The notes below the pieces were generated by a model. The model did no database searches. It was not told where the DNA came from and worked only from the letters and a program-made list of their open reading frames with translations. Positions 31,453 to 44,398 of a stretch of DNA of 64,000 nt are shown one piece after another. How positions within the stretch are numbered: the first letter of the stretch is position 1; every line of letters begins with the position of its first letter. This stretch comes from Acanthosoma haemorrhoidale. Its lineage: Eukaryota > Arthropoda > Insecta > Hemiptera > Acanthosomatidae. Where the stretch lies: contig OV884009.1 in assembly GCA_930367205.1 (NCBI GenBank), positions 116,511,454 to 116,575,453 on the forward strand. The letters are read 5' to 3'. Both the position numbers and the translations under genes were made by a program.

Positions 31453-33610
31453 CAACAAACAAACTTATGTATTATGTATAAAAAATACCAAATTATTTCT
31501 AACAGTTAGATATATGAAACCTTCACGTCCTACTTTTCCTTTTATAATTATACATATAGTTTTAATCGTAATTAATGGAACAAGATTTTAGGATTTCAAA
31601 AATATTTTGTGATATAATGAAATGAAATGGCGAAGTAAGTAGTAACGGTTTAGGTTCATTTTGTACCATAACAATGTCTGAACCGTCGAGTGTTATATGC
31701 ATCAAATAAAAGGGTTTTCACTGATAACATTTTTGATGACAGGTAATTGTGAAAACAGTTGAGGCATATCAGAACGGGTAATTCAAAGTATTAATCAAAT
31801 ATTCAAAGTCTATTGTGGAAGAGTTCCTTAGCAATGAAAGTATTTGATACAAATTCTATACAAGACCCCAACATCCAGCAGTTTTCCACTCTTGCAATTA
31901 ACAGTGCCGATTAGCAACGCACCATTTCATATGTTTTTTTGTTATAATAAAAACATAGTAACTTCCTGGACTGTCTCCTCTTCGAATTTGATGTCCATCA
32001 GAGATTTATCTCCATACGGCAAGTTAACATCTAGAAACGATAAAAAATGTTTAAGAAAAATAAATCAAAGTTTTACGCAAGTATCCACCTTTCCTGTCAC
32101 AGTTATATATTGATTTAATGAAATATCTACTAATCATAATATTGTTTTAAGTATTCCTTACAACCTAACTAGTAGACAATTTTTTAATGAATGATTTTTA
32201 TCTCTCCGTAAGCTCACATTGTTAATAACACAACGCACATTTATCATAAAGAGAAACACCAAATAAAAAAAAACAACGTATTATTCGAGAAAAAAAACTC
32301 TTTACTATAGTAAAAAAAATATCAAATCTCCACTATTTAAACATAAAAGTATCAAAGGTTTGAAAAAACTTCAAATAGAAAAGTACCAATATTTTCAAAA
32401 TAAGTGTCAGATTTATGGAATTTAAATCTGCTTCAATACAAAAAGAAATGAATACGTCCATGGTTTAGTGAAAAAAAATTAAAACATTTTCATTGATCAA
32501 CATTTCACTTTTAAAAACAGAGTATTAATGTTTAACGAATAACCTGTGAACCCTCCTTGATGCAGGAGGAAGATTACAATCATGTAAGGTGAAGAGGCAT
32601 AGACCAGGGTGCTCCTATTTGTAAATATTGTATGAACTAGTTAGTAAAAGTGGAACTGCATATCAGATTGAAATTCCTTAAATCTAAGACAGATTGAAAT
32701 TCCTATTTCAATATGAAAATCTCCCTCTTAAAATATTAGAAAAAAAGGACTAGGTACTTAGACATGGCCTTTCATTTGTTACACCAGACTAAGCACAGGT
32801 TATGGCCTTTACAATTAGCAACACAATAGTAATAAAGTATGTAAACAAAAGAAAACTAGGTGCATTGACCGTATCGTATTACTAGGACATGCTTACATTC
32901 AGAGATAAAATACGAATCCTCTAGGACGGTTTCAAAGCCATTTACTTTGTGCTTGGCTCTCTTGTCAGAGTCCTCTGTGTTACTGACGGGGAACTGGGAG
33001 TGTTTTATATCATTAATTCGCGTCAATCTAAGGCTATTAAGGATGGGAACTAAACCTGATAAAGAAACGTCCTCCGACCGCCCAATCCCCCTCCCCTCTA
33101 CCGGCCCTTGTTTAACTATCATTATACCGCCCTTCTTCCCGAACCGTTTTTAGCAACGTTTGCCGGAGATATTACCTTACACAGCGGCAACCGTTGAGCA
33201 TTCATACGCTTTGCAGATGGGGGGGGGTCTATATGTAGATTTATTACATCAACTTACATAAAGTTAAATTAATTGCCCCTGAAGCCACAACAGCCCGTCG
33301 GTTCCGACAGAATCAACTCGCATGACGGATGCCTGAGTGAACTAATCATCTAAGTAACTTGTGTTTGGTGTATCACAAATATATAACACCAGTCCCTATA
33401 TCCTTGTTAAAGCCCAAACCTATAGATATACAAATATATAGTTATTTAACTATTTTGTTTTTCCAAAGGGAATTTTAGGTGAGTGAAATGGTTCATCATT
33501 ACTGCTAAAAATTTGTGAGTAGTTTTTCACTACATTTTCAATCGTATTTAAATATATTTCATTCGTCTTATCCATTATCTATGCACATTAACTTTATTTC
33601 ACATTTAGTC
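31453..33610. other. AT-rich spacer, no gene recognised
   Basis: Only short, low-complexity ORFs. A run of seven or more G occurs near 33219. No repeat ends identified. Confidence 0.4.
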
Positions 33611-33765
33611 AGCCCCTCCCGGTAGTGAAGTTATTAACATTGTGACTTCTAACTGTGGATATCTGGGTTCCATCGACTGTCTAAATTGTTTTATTTCGGG
33701 AACGGGTGTGGTCGGGGTCAACTCAGCCTCGTGAGAATAAAGAAGAAGCGAATTCTAAACTGCCT
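33611..33765 (+). mobile_element. tRNA-derived SINE, copy 1
   Basis: The head resembles a tRNA gene: GGTAGTGAAGTTATTAAC (A box, 33621-33638), then GTGACTTCTAACTG, then CTGGGTTCCATC (B box, near 33663-33674). A conserved body segment GTCGGGGTCAACTCAGCCTC starts at 33711. Copies at 46.4 and 55.1 kb share this layout. Ends are approximate. Confidence 0.6.
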
Positions 33766-33902
33766 CTCAACGCCAATTACCAACCACGGTGAAAACCTTC
33801 AGTCGGTCCCGATATTTTCATCAGGTCTTATGCTATTGACTTATACTTTAACATTTAGTTAACAAATGACGAAAAAAAAAATTTTTTTTCTTACTAAATG
33901 AC

Positions 33903-34315
33903 TTTTTTTTTTTTTAGAACTTTATTGTGCAATAATTACAATCTGCCTTTTATAAGGCAATAATAATACAGATAAATGATCTCATTCATACCATATTTAC
34001 AGTCATCATTCACTCGCTCATTCATACAATAGGACATGATTGGAGAAACTGGCCATTGCCAGGACTCCCACTGTCACGCGATTATAGCAGGTCACGAGGC
34101 CACTGCCGTTTCAGTCTCTTAGGAGGATTATAGGGATGAGTGGCGCAGTGCAAAGACTGTGCTACAAGATTAGGGTGGTTGGAAAGGCTACTGTGGAATT
34201 TCATAAACTTGGAAGGGATGAGTTCTAGAATGAAGGGTATATTAAAGTCGTTATGAAGGGTTTTGTTGCTGACATAATAAGGGGCATTTACTATTTATTG
34301 TTCTCAGGACTTTGA
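33903..34315 (-). mobile_element. LINE 3'-end fragment with small internal deletion
   Basis: On the minus strand this matches the last 120 codons or so of LINE ORF2 plus the 3' UTR of copy 2, ending CACAATAAAG and a poly(A) run (poly T at 33904-33915). About 155 bp of 3' UTR found in copy 2 is missing at a junction near 34031. It is 5'-truncated. It lies about 640 bp from LINE copy 2, in the opposite orientation. Confidence 0.88.
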
Positions 34316-34954
34316 AAACAGGAAAACCAGGTGATAATTGACATCACGTGACAGTATGCCTACAAAAACAAAATTTAACGACACCTAAAATTCAATAAAG
34401 TAATTTATGAGATTTTGAAGTTAGTTAAAAGGAATAACTCAGATTCGATCCAAGTAAATTTGCATGCTGATGAAAACTCCAGATTTTCATTTTGTAATTA
34501 AAAAACTTTGGCTGTACCTACTTCCCTGGTACCTCACCTTCTGTCATCCGTAAATTAATCGACGTCCGGCAGCATATTTTATCACATTATGAAATATACG
34601 AGTATAATTCCATCAAATATAAATGAGCCATATCAAATAATTATTTATTTGCTTAAAAAAAAAATGTCTAACACGTTTAGTAGGGTACATCCGTCTTGAA
34701 ACAAATGATGAAAACGCCACTAAAATTGTTAACGCAACTTTAATTCCATTGGCGTTTGACGTAAATGCGTGATATTTTGTTTAGTTACTCCACTTGAAAC
34801 CAGAATGATCCTCAAAATACAATATTTTAAATCTAAAGTACTATACTTTATTTACTGTAGCATCTAATACCAATTACTAAATATCTTTTTCTCTGCAAAT
34901 AACAAAAAATTGAATGGTCTGCATGAAGCAGAAGTAATTTCATTTTCTACCTTT
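34316..34954. other. AT-rich spacer between two LINE insertions
   Basis: No gene recognised. The right end contains CATTTTCTAC (34941-34950), matching the flank after LINE copy 2. Confidence 0.5.
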
Positions 34955-34990
34955 TTAAAAATTTAAAATAAGAAAAAACGCTCAAGATCA

Positions 34991-36269
34991 TTGGGACCTA
35001 CGCCCACTATGTCACCAGTCAAACGTAAGCCGCGGCGATCTAATCGAAATATCCCAGTAAATTCTTCAGCACCCAGCAGCTCTATAGAAGAGATACCATC
35101 ACAACCCAGCACATCAAAACAAACAACAATAACTCATGAGTCTCCCTTTTTCACACCCAATAGTTACGAGGTGTTGAAAAATATTGAGGTAGAGGACATG
35201 GACTCTACAACAACACCCACACAGCCCAAGCCACCAGCGATATTCGTTCACAACATTAGTAATTTCAAATACTATGTACTCAATTGAGCGAAATTGTAGG
35301 TACAGGAAAATACACTTGCCTCGATCGATCTCGGGACACAAAAGTTTCTCCGGACACTCCCGACACATACCGAGCAATTATAAAATAGAAGAAACCAGGG
35401 CTAACCTTAATACCTACTAACTAAAGCAAGAAAGATCGCTGCGGGTGGTGATTAGAAACCTGCTTCCCACAACACCAGCGGACGAGATAGAAAAGGAGCT
35501 GATATGTTTAGGATACAAGATTCGCCACATTGCAAATGTGCTTCGTGAGGAAAGACAAGAAAATGATACAGGTATCAAGACACCACTGCCCTTATTCTTT
35601 GTGGATCTAGAGTGAACAGCTGGAGTGGAGAAAATCTACGAGCTTACCCACTTATACTACATAAGAGTACAGGCCGAAAAGCCTTACCCGAAACGAGACA
35701 TCGTCCAATGTCATAATTGCCAGGCATATGGGCACACAAAATCATACTGCTACCCCCCTCCCAGGTGTGTAAAGTGCAGTGGGCAGCACAAAAGTGAATT
35801 GTGGAAGAAGCCCCTAAAATAACCGGCTGTATGCGTGCTCTGTCAGCAAGGCCACCCGGCAAACTATAAAGGCTGTGAGGCTTATAGAATTCTGAAGTCC
35901 AGAAGTGAACAACGTCGTCGTCCAGAAGAAGAAACGCCAGCCACAGGTAGCCCAAGAAGCGCCCCCGCCAGAAGTTTAAGGCCTTCAGTATCTTTTGCTG
36001 ACGCCGTTCGGAACAGAGAGCAGTCACAGGCATTGCCTACTCCTCCTCCGCAAGTTCTTCTTCCCCAGCACTCCATTCATCCCAGCAACCAGCAAACTCA
36101 ATCCCATCCTCAACCACACATCTCGCATATCCCGCCACCTTCAAGCTCTTCAGATCTCACCAGCCTTTTAACCTCATTCCTTACAGAGTTCAGAACCCTA
36201 ATTACCCCTCTCATTTCCCTTCTTACGAATCTTGTCTCCTACCTTATCCCCGTTAAACAAAATCCATAA
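34991..36269 (+). pseudogene. LINE ORF1, copy 2
   Basis: Nucleic-acid-binding ORF1 of the same family as copy 1. The initiation codon is not kept; the first Met in frame is at 34991 (MGPTPTMSPVKRKPRRSNRN). A frame break near 35285 and stops at about 35390-35620 disrupt the PRE_C2HC-like middle. The zinc-knuckle part is readable from 35625: CHNCQAYGHTKSYC, then CVKCSGQHKSELW, with the last Cys changed to Trp. A TAA at 35820-35822 follows, then CVLCQQGHPANYKGC and the Pro/Ser-rich tail to the stop at 36267-36269. The three-knuckle layout is clearer here than in copy 1. Confidence 0.85.
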
Positions 36270-38849
36270 GTGGATCCTTCCGACTCCTCACCATTCTCCT
36301 TTGGAATGCGAATGGTGTTCGCACCCACACTAACGAACTGACAGCTCTACTCCATGACAAAAACATCGATGTAGCTCTTATTACTGAAACAAGACTTACA
36401 AGTAAACGACCATTTACCGTTCGACAGTACCAGACTTATCGAACTGATCACCCAGATGAAACAGCTCATGCAGGTACCGCTGTCATTGTCCATAACTTCA
36501 TATCCCATCACATAGTTCCTTTGGTAGCACATGATTAACTTCAATCCACTGTAGTGTTCATCACCACCCTCACTTTTCCCCTTACTCTAGCATCAGTGTA
36601 CTGCCCTCCCAATAAATCCATCCCCAATTCCCAATTCATCTCCTTTCTAGACTCCATCGGGCAGCGTTTCCTTGTGGGTGGGGACTTTAACGCAAAGCAC
36701 CAATACTGGGGCTCAAGATCCACAAATACACGAGGACGTGCTTTGCTGTCTGCACTCACACGGAGACATTGCTCCACTATCTCTCCTGACACAGCCACCT
36801 ATTGACCATCAGATCCCAACCAAAATCCAGATATCCTTGACTTTTTCTTCTACTAAACAATTCACTCATGCACCTCGATGACCTCTTCTCCGACCATAGC
36901 CCCTTATTATTAACCATTTCCCTAAATCCAATTCACAAACTGCCTCCTCCTTCATTTACTAGGGGCCCAGTTGACTGGGACCACTTCCGCCAGATTCTTA
37001 CATACTCTGTAGACCTCTGAAAACACCCCAAGACCTAGATGATGCAGTGCATTCCTTCACTACTCTGATCCAGAGGTCGGCTTGGGCGGCATCGTCACCC
37101 CATCGTCACCCAAGAATCCACAATCATAATCGTTTACCTCAGCATCTCAAAGATCTAATCCAATCCAAACGCCGCTCCAGACCAGTGTGGCAAAGATCCC
37201 GGCATCCTGCTGATCGCCGCCCACACAATCAGTACTGCCGATTGGTAAAGCGGCGATTGGCATCCTTCCGTTCTGATTCATTCAATTCCTATCTCTCCTC
37301 CCTGTCTACCAGGGACAACTCCTTATGGAATCTAACTAAGAAAATCCTAAAATACCATCCTGTTTCACACCTACTCCGTCGTGATGATGGGTCCGGGGCG
37401 GCTTCGGATAGGGATAGGTCGGAGGAATTTGCTCTGCATCTTACCCATACTTTTACACCTCACCTTTCTCATCAAAGCCATACTCATAGCACAACTGTGG
37501 AAGATTTCCTCACTTCACCTATTCCTCTCTCTCTTCCACCAAAAGCCGTTAATCCCTCTGAGGTCAAACACCTTCTAAAAAAGTTGCCTTACGGAAAATC
37601 CCCTGGATATGATCTCCTAACTCCTCAATTTCTCAAAAAACTTCCTCCTAAAGCCATAATCTTTCTAACCTACATATATAATTGCATTACCGTCCAATTA
37701 GCCTACTCCCTATCCTCTCAAAAATATTTGAGAAACTCCTATTAAAACGTCTACTTTCAATTGTTGAATCCAAAAACCTTTTTCCCACACACCAGTTTGG
37801 TTTCCGCCAACGACATTTCACTGCTCAACAAGGCCTTCGCGTTGTTGATTACATCTCCTCAGCCGTTGAAACCAAACAGTATTGCACTGCTTTCTTTCTT
37901 GATATAGCTCAAGCTTTTGACAGGGTTTGGCACGCAGGTTTGCTCTACAAGCTCAAAAGACATTTACCACAGACCCTTTTCGAAATCCTACAGTCCTACC
38001 TTTCAAACCGCTTCTTCCAAGTCCGCTGTGATTTAGAATACTCCAGAGGGTAGAGAACTACTATCCCATAAATGAGTTTCACAGGGCAGTGTCCTAGGCC
38101 CCATCCTCTATAACCTATACACCGCTGATGCCCCCTCTACTCCCAATACCTTCTTGGCCACATTTGCAGATGACACTGTAGTCATGTCATCCCACCCAGA
38201 CCCCGACATAGCATCCCATAACCTTCAAAAACACCTTGACGAGATCGAGTATTGGTGCAATCAATGATGGATCAAAGTTAATGAAGCAAAATGCTCCCAC
38301 ATTACCTTCACCCTTTGTCGCAAGACTTGTCCACTAGTTTATTTTAATTCTATTTCTCTCCCTGTATCCGAGACAGTACGGTACTTTGGCTTCCATCTCG
38401 ACAAACGACTGACCTGGAACCCACATACGAGACTAAAAAGACAAGAACTAAACAGACGCTTTGGACAACTGTACAGACTACTTCGAAGGACATCCCATCT
38501 CTCAATAGAAAATAAACTACTAATCTACAAAGTTATACTTAAACCAATCTGGACATACGGAATAGAGCTATGGGGGACAGCAAAAAAGTCGAACATCAAG
38601 CGTATCCAATCCTTTCAATCAAAAGTCCTGAGAACAATAGTAAATGCCCCTTATTATGTCAGCAACAAAACCCTTCATAACGACCTTAACATACCCTACA
38701 TTCTAGAACTCATCCCTTCCAAGTTTATGAAATTTCACAGTAGCCTTTCCAACCACCCTAATCCTGTAGCACAGTCATTGCACTGCGCCACTCATCCCTA
38801 TAATCCTCCTCGGAGACTGAAACAGCAGTGGCCTCGTGACCTGCTATAA
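36270..38849 (+). pseudogene. LINE ORF2 (endonuclease and reverse transcriptase), copy 2
   Basis: Endonuclease motifs LITETRL, VYCPPN and GGDFNAKHQYWGS (36300-36800) are followed by the reverse transcriptase: KSPGYDLLTPQFL (37600), YRPISLLPILSKIFEKLL (37685), FFLDIAQAFDRVWHAGLL (37895) and the catalytic FADDTVV (38165). The C-terminal part has TYGIELWGTAKKSNIKRIQ (38555). About 30 residues before YRPISLLP are missing. Frameshifts near 36285, 37000 and 37690 and stops at 36537, 38053 and 38266 disable it. It ends at a TAA at 38847-38849. ORF2 begins directly after the ORF1 stop with no ATG, as in copy 1. Confidence 0.88.
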
Positions 38850-39156
38850 ACGCGTGACAGTGGGAGTCCTGGCAATGGCCAGTTTTTCCAATTATGTCCT
38901 GAGCGTCTGTGGCTCTCGCACTCTTGGTCAGCCTCCACTGGCTAGTATCCGGTGACGCGGCTGACGGAGGAGCGTGGGGGACTTCCCAAGACTCTGCTTT
39001 CTCTTCGCGGTGGATTTGGGGGGTCTCTGGGCTGTCTCTAAATATTGTATGAATGAGCGAGTGAATGATGAACTGTAAATATGGTATGAATAAGAGCATT
39101 TATCTTAATTACTTATTGGCTTATAAAAGGCAGATTGTAATTATAGCACAATAAAG

Positions 39157-39158
<2 letters not shown>

Positions 39159-39200
<42 letters not shown>
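39159..39200. repeat. (AT)n run at the LINE 3' end
   Basis: About 20 AT units immediately after AATAAAGGA. It is probably the LINE tail or an expansion of it. The fragment at 9403 also ends in a short TA-rich run, whereas those at 33.9 and 43.5 kb end in poly(A). Confidence 0.9.
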
Positions 39201-39202
<2 letters not shown>

Positions 39203-40859
39203 TTTCCTACTTTAATACATCCTATCAGTCTTTCACGTACTTTCCTCTCTTGGAAAAATTCTTTTATTTTCTTAGTTGCGATTGTCATTCACCTTTACTC
39301 ATTTACATTTTTGTTTCAATCTTTTGCTGTTTGGTTCATTCCATGTATGTAGTACTCTTAATTATTTGTAAGATAATCATATCATTGGGGGAAAATTTCC
39401 GTGAATTGAGTGTTTTTTTTTAATTATGGGTTTGAGTTACATAGGGAAGAGGACTGACATGACAGTTTTTTCTTTCATAGCCCCTTTAAATTTACAGATA
39501 ATTATATATCCTTAGGCGAATCTATTAACAAATTATTTTTGTATTTCCTGTAGCATCGCTACATTATATACAGGTTTTGTTATTTTTTAAAATATATATA
39601 ATGAATAAACAAGTATAATGATATACATTATACGTGACTGGACTAAACTGACTAATAAAGGTGGTAGGGCTCACCTTTTTGATCAACCTTAAAACTAACT
39701 TACATACTAATTCTTAACCTAATTTTCCCCCGACAGTCTGTTGCCATCGATGCGGGAGGGGTGGTGGGGTTATAGTGTTAAACACTATGAATGAATGTTC
39801 AGTTGAAAAGAGTGAAAGACACAGGTATAATAGAGCAGTTGTAATGATCGAGTATAGGATAAATAAATATTGGCTGAAATATATCTGATGATATTTAATG
39901 AGGGGACTTCGCAGTAATATCAACTGTCGGGGCCTGCTGACATTTCATCACCGTCCGTGAATTACCCGGCAACATAGTTTAAAATCTATGATATTTCAGG
40001 TAAATAAACATGACATCCAGTACGGTATAACAAAAATCTTTTTTAAGACAATTTAAACACAAGGGTCAATGAACACTGTTGCAAAGAAACTTGACTTTCG
40101 ATTTGATAGAAAGCTATTATTTTTGGGGCTTTCGTTGTTTGCTTTTTTGTTTCCTCAAATCTTAAGCACGATTGAATTAATTGAATCAGGGATACCCCTA
40201 AAGAAATGACTGATGTTTTTTACACATGGTTCTTTTAATATTATTTTTGATACTTTTGTGTAAAGATATGTTGTATATATTTAAAACTAATACAATGAAA
40301 ATCCTTTCATAAACTCACTCACATGAAATGCTAGTTTGTGCAACACCTTCCCTCAAATCTCCTAAAACTCTAATCTAACTATCTAACTTTTCATGTTTCA
40401 GCATTAGGTAGGTTATGATTATTTCATTACTAATGGTACAGACTCATCTACAATATCCTTTAAAAATAACAGACTTCTCTACTAGGACAAACCAAACTAT
40501 TATGTCCAGCGGCAGATAGCAAGATGGACTAAGGTTTCATGTGTTTATAAATAATTTTTCTGTTTTTACATTTCACAAAACGCACAGAATTTTTACAAAC
40601 GCATGCCCTATGTTTATGCTTAACTAACAAATTTCATTTTGATTATTTAAATTAGGAAAATAACTCAGGCCAACAGGAGTTTTAGTGCCGGGGTGTTAGG
40701 AGCTGATTCCATATGAATTTGATATCCTCAATTCAAATATGACTTTAGTTTTTGCTTAGGAGCTTAAAATTTCTAAGATATTTTAGTGAAACTTACGTTA
40801 CACTATTTTATGTTAAACCCATTGGATCAAATAAAAAAAACTAAACACGGAATTAGTAT
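39201..40859. other. AT-rich spacer, no gene recognised
   Basis: No supported coding region or repeat ends. Confidence 0.4.
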
Positions 40860-41572
40860 TATTATATTCCACAAAAAAATAGCAAAAAGTCATCGATGAA
40901 ACTAACTCGTCATCGGAAGCTTCTTTATCGAGACATTCTTGAATGCCTTTTGGAACAGTCCCTTTTCTGGCGTCTCGTAAATTTTCAGCAAAACGGTGTA
41001 AGTGGTTGTGTAAATAGTGCACTCATGTTACATCCAAGGGATTCGGAACTGTTAAGCATCTCGTTTACCAGTTCAATATAATTTTCAGCTTTACGTTTGC
41101 CCAGAATATTTCGGCCACTTTGCTGTCCAAGGAGAAAATTTAACTTGTTTAATTCTATACAAATCACATATTTATGTTCATGATTCTTTTATCTTCTCCA
41201 AGGCCAAAGCTATGGTGTTATATTCTTCTTCCATTTCGCTGAGTGAGTGATTGGTATTGAACCATATTTATTCCCATTGTGTAGAAGGACACATTTCAAA
41301 CTTCGCTTTGATCTGTCAATAAATAGGTACCAATCATCTAGAAAATAGTAAGAAAGGCCCATTTTTTCTACGAATCCTCTAGTTTCGTGAAAAATACAAG
41401 TTTCTGCTTGAGAGAAGAAGGATAGCAGGCTCTTTTCTCTTTTACGGTAAAAGTTAATTTTGGTTCCTTTTTCCTGCAAATTTTTCTCCAAGAATCTGGA
41501 AGCCAGTGATTCAAAAGCTTCTTTTTAGAGCTTGAGATATCAGGGGAGGTAATTTAACTCAACCTGGTTGAA
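40860..41572 (-). pseudogene. Decayed copy of a repeated arthropod protein of unknown function
   Basis: On the minus strand pieces of one protein appear in order but in changing frames: FNQVELN (41572), SLASRFLEKNLQEKGTK (about 41500), LFIDRSKRSLKCVLLHNGNK (about 41320), EEEYNTIALALEKIKES (about 41220), VICIELNKLNFLLGQQSG (about 41160), AENYIELVNEMLN (about 41070) and MHYLHNHLHRFAENL (41022). I recognise these as blocks of a long uncharacterised protein present in many near-identical copies in arthropods and other animals, usually with no assigned domain. A large middle part between LLGQQSG and AENYIELV is missing, and there are stops (for example TGA in the FNQVELN frame). It may belong to a transposon or be retrocopied; nothing here decides which. 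Confidence 0.7.
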
Positions 41573-43183
41573 ACGTTAAGGGATTGATGACATACTCTCA
41601 TAATCACTGTCACCTTCATTAGTATCTTAAGGGTGATAAGAGGGAGAACACTCGTCCTCACAGAGCTCTGGAGTACTTCCTTTCAATGAGTGATCGGGCG
41701 TCTTGCAGAGACTAAAGCAGAATAAGTTCACTTGCTACGGTTGTTTCAATTTATTCCTGTAACATTTACTTGGCACAAGTTTCGGGTTCCATCCAAAACA
41801 TCGGTACCTTATTTTTCCGGTAGTCCACTGTCTGTTTTACGGACCTGATGTGGTTCCCAGGTTTCACATAACACCAAAGTATTCAAGATAGGCTCTCTTT
41901 ACAAAGTCAGTAACAGTTTTCTAACACTTAACAAATCAATCAGGATGATTTAGACAACTTCTTCTACTTTCTATCAATTTCTATTCAAGAACACAAATAC
42001 AACACAGCACGTTTTAGGTTAAGTTAATAACAACTCTTTCCTAAACACAAATGTCACGCAAGACGAATTTCGATCCCCCCTGCACGACAAGAACTCAAAC
42101 TAACCTCAGCTCTAGTGTAAGCGTTGAAGGTGACCGGATGCTCGCTCCATCTGGTGGATTTTCCTAAAACTGACTAGATTGTTAACAGGACAAATATAAA
42201 TGTGTCAATTCTTGTATATGTGATTAAGACAACTGCACATTAAAAAAACTCTGATAAAAAGTAGAGTAGATAGAGAAAAACAGGTTTCATATTTACCTTC
42301 AGCGCCCCAAAAATAGCTAAAACTTTAGGTACAAAAAAAAAAATGATTTTCTTGTTGGCCTGTTTAATTTGATCGGTGCAAACCCGTAAGTGGATTAACG
42401 ATTAAATTAAGCATTCCAAGTAAACAAGGTGACATGCTTAGCTAATTTACATATTTAGTAAATATTGTAATTAACTTCTAAAATGTACTACCCTGAAGGG
42501 GGTCATTGATCTGAATTAACATAAACCTGACACCATGTTCAGATGCAAATCATATTGTTCCACCCGGTTCCTAAATGGTGCCTACTAAAATTAGGATTAT
42601 GGAAATATATTGAATAGAACATAAATAATTTATACTTACAAGCAGGTACGAGGGAATCATATTTCGACTGTATGTCATTCTTTGTGTTTTACGATAGCAT
42701 CTAATGATGTGGTCTATTTAATAGCATATTGAAATAAGCTGGTTAGATTTTGGTTGAGATTCAATAACACGAAGTTTTATTTTCGTTTTTTTTTTCGATT
42801 TGTTAAAAAAGCTTAGCGTCCAAAAGGTTTAACGAATAACATTAACTGGTTATTTTTTTCAGTACCAAGTTAATAATATTTTACATTTTCACAAACGTTA
42901 CTCACTCTGACTAGCTAACAGGTGTCTCCTATTCCAGAACCTCATCGCCCAGCCATGCAGACAGACCTTTGTCACATTTTTATTTATTTATAATATTAAG
43001 CTTTTTATTTTCCTATTTGTTATTACTCTATATATACAAATGTTTATCTAACGTTCCATATATCAATTTCTTTACTAGAACCCTTTTAAATATTTTCTTA
43101 TTTCTCAATTGAGGTTATCATTTTCTGTTTTTGAAATTATTTTTTTTTATTTGTACTTTATTATTATTATACAGTCTATGTAA
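41573..43183. other. AT-rich spacer, no gene recognised
   Basis: No supported gene. The motif CCATCTGGTGG at 42147-42157 resembles short motifs at 14862 and 15248. Confidence 0.35.
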
Positions 43184-43489
43184 CAGTTTCTCCAATCAAG
43201 TCCTGAGCGTCTGTGGATCCCGCACTCTTGGTCAGCCTCTACTGGCTCATATCCGGTGACGTGACTGACGGAGGAGCGTGGGAGCTCCTGTGTCGCATGC
43301 GAGGGAGGTGCAAACCATGTGTATTTAGGAGGTCTCTTTGCTGTTTGTAAATACTGTATGAATGAGCGAGTGGATGAAAATAGTAAATATGGTTCGAAAG
43401 AGAAAATTTATCACAATTACTTATTTCCCAATAAGGTAGATTGCAATTTTATCACAATAAAATACTTTCTCTCCATAAAAAAAAAAAAT
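43184..43489 (+). mobile_element. LINE 3' UTR fragment with poly(A) tail
   Basis: Matches the terminal 300 bp of LINE copy 2 (TCCTGAGCGTCTGTGG, CTCTTGGTCAGCCTC, TGTATGAATGAGCGAG, then CACAATAAAA) and ends in about 12 A at 43477-43488. It is 5'-truncated. Confidence 0.88.
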
Positions 43490-44197
43490 GTATGAAGTAA
43501 TGAAAAGAAGAACAAGCTGAAAAACCGATCTTTGGACCAACTAGTTTCAATTTGTGTCTGAAATGTTTATAACTTAAAATAAGCTAAAGACCAAAATTCT
43601 CTTGCGTAACAGGGGCCTTTAATCTGAGATAGCTTCAGCCTTGTGTCGACACGTTATAGGAATTACCATCAGTTAAAAGAACCACTATTGACAGTTGACC
43701 CCTTGCTGGAAGATAATCAACAACATTGATAGATTAAGTATGCAGTGCGCAGCTGCCTTAGCAATCTATCATGCCCTTTCTTATTAGGATCTGATCAATC
43801 CATGTTGGCAGCGTGGTTAGCCGCCGAGCGTGGCAGTACGTTCGCTAAAAAATCAGCTGCAACTTGGTCTACTTGTGCTAAAGAGGAACATGTTACGTAA
43901 ACTGTTTATAGAACATTGACGCACAAGGAGCCATATAAATGCCAAAAAACAAGATGGAGAACCTATTTCTGTCGAGTGCATTATGTTAAGCGACCATACC
44001 TTATACATTGCTCTGTAAGCTTATATCTAACAACACTTATGTCCATTTTGTAGTAATGATAATTGGTCGTAGCAAATATTTCCAATTGTATTTCCCAATA
44101 ATAATAAATGGTATCTACTAGGCGATTAATTCAATATTTGTCTCTAAAATTGAATAAACACTTTCATCAACATGCAATAAGTGAATTGTACAATGAT

Positions 44198-44277
44198 TAC
44201 CTCTACTACAGAATACCTTTACTACAGAATACCTCTACTACAGAATACCTTTACAACAGAATACCTTTACTACAGAT
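44198..44277. repeat. 16-bp minisatellite, five units
   Basis: Five units of TACCTYTACTACAGAA with minor variation. The 70-codon ORF running through it reflects the repeat and is not a gene. Confidence 0.85.
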
Positions 44278-44398
44278 ATATGCATATATATACGATTTAG
44301 TTGATTTAAAAAACAGTTAATTATTCAGTATTCCAAGTACATGAAATTTCGTCTAAACTATCTACCTATCTAACTATCTACCTACAACTATCTAAATA

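Larger units (their letters stand above)
34955..39200 (+). mobile_element. Jockey/X-type LINE, copy 2, nearly full length
   Basis: About 4.25 kb with ORF1, ORF2 (endonuclease, reverse transcriptase, C-terminal domain) and a 3' UTR ending AATAAAGGAAT followed by a run of AT repeats. The 5' end falls at the ORF1 start. Flanks CATTTTCTACCTTT (34941) and CATTTCCTACTTT (39201) look like an imperfect target duplication, which fixes both ends. It has several frameshifts and stops. At least five other fragments of the family lie in the window. Confidence 0.92.

Noticed and set aside
44108..44320. 70-codon ORF with repeated Tyr/Arg/Ile/Pro/Leu units
   Set aside because: It only translates the 16-bp minisatellite at 44198-44277.
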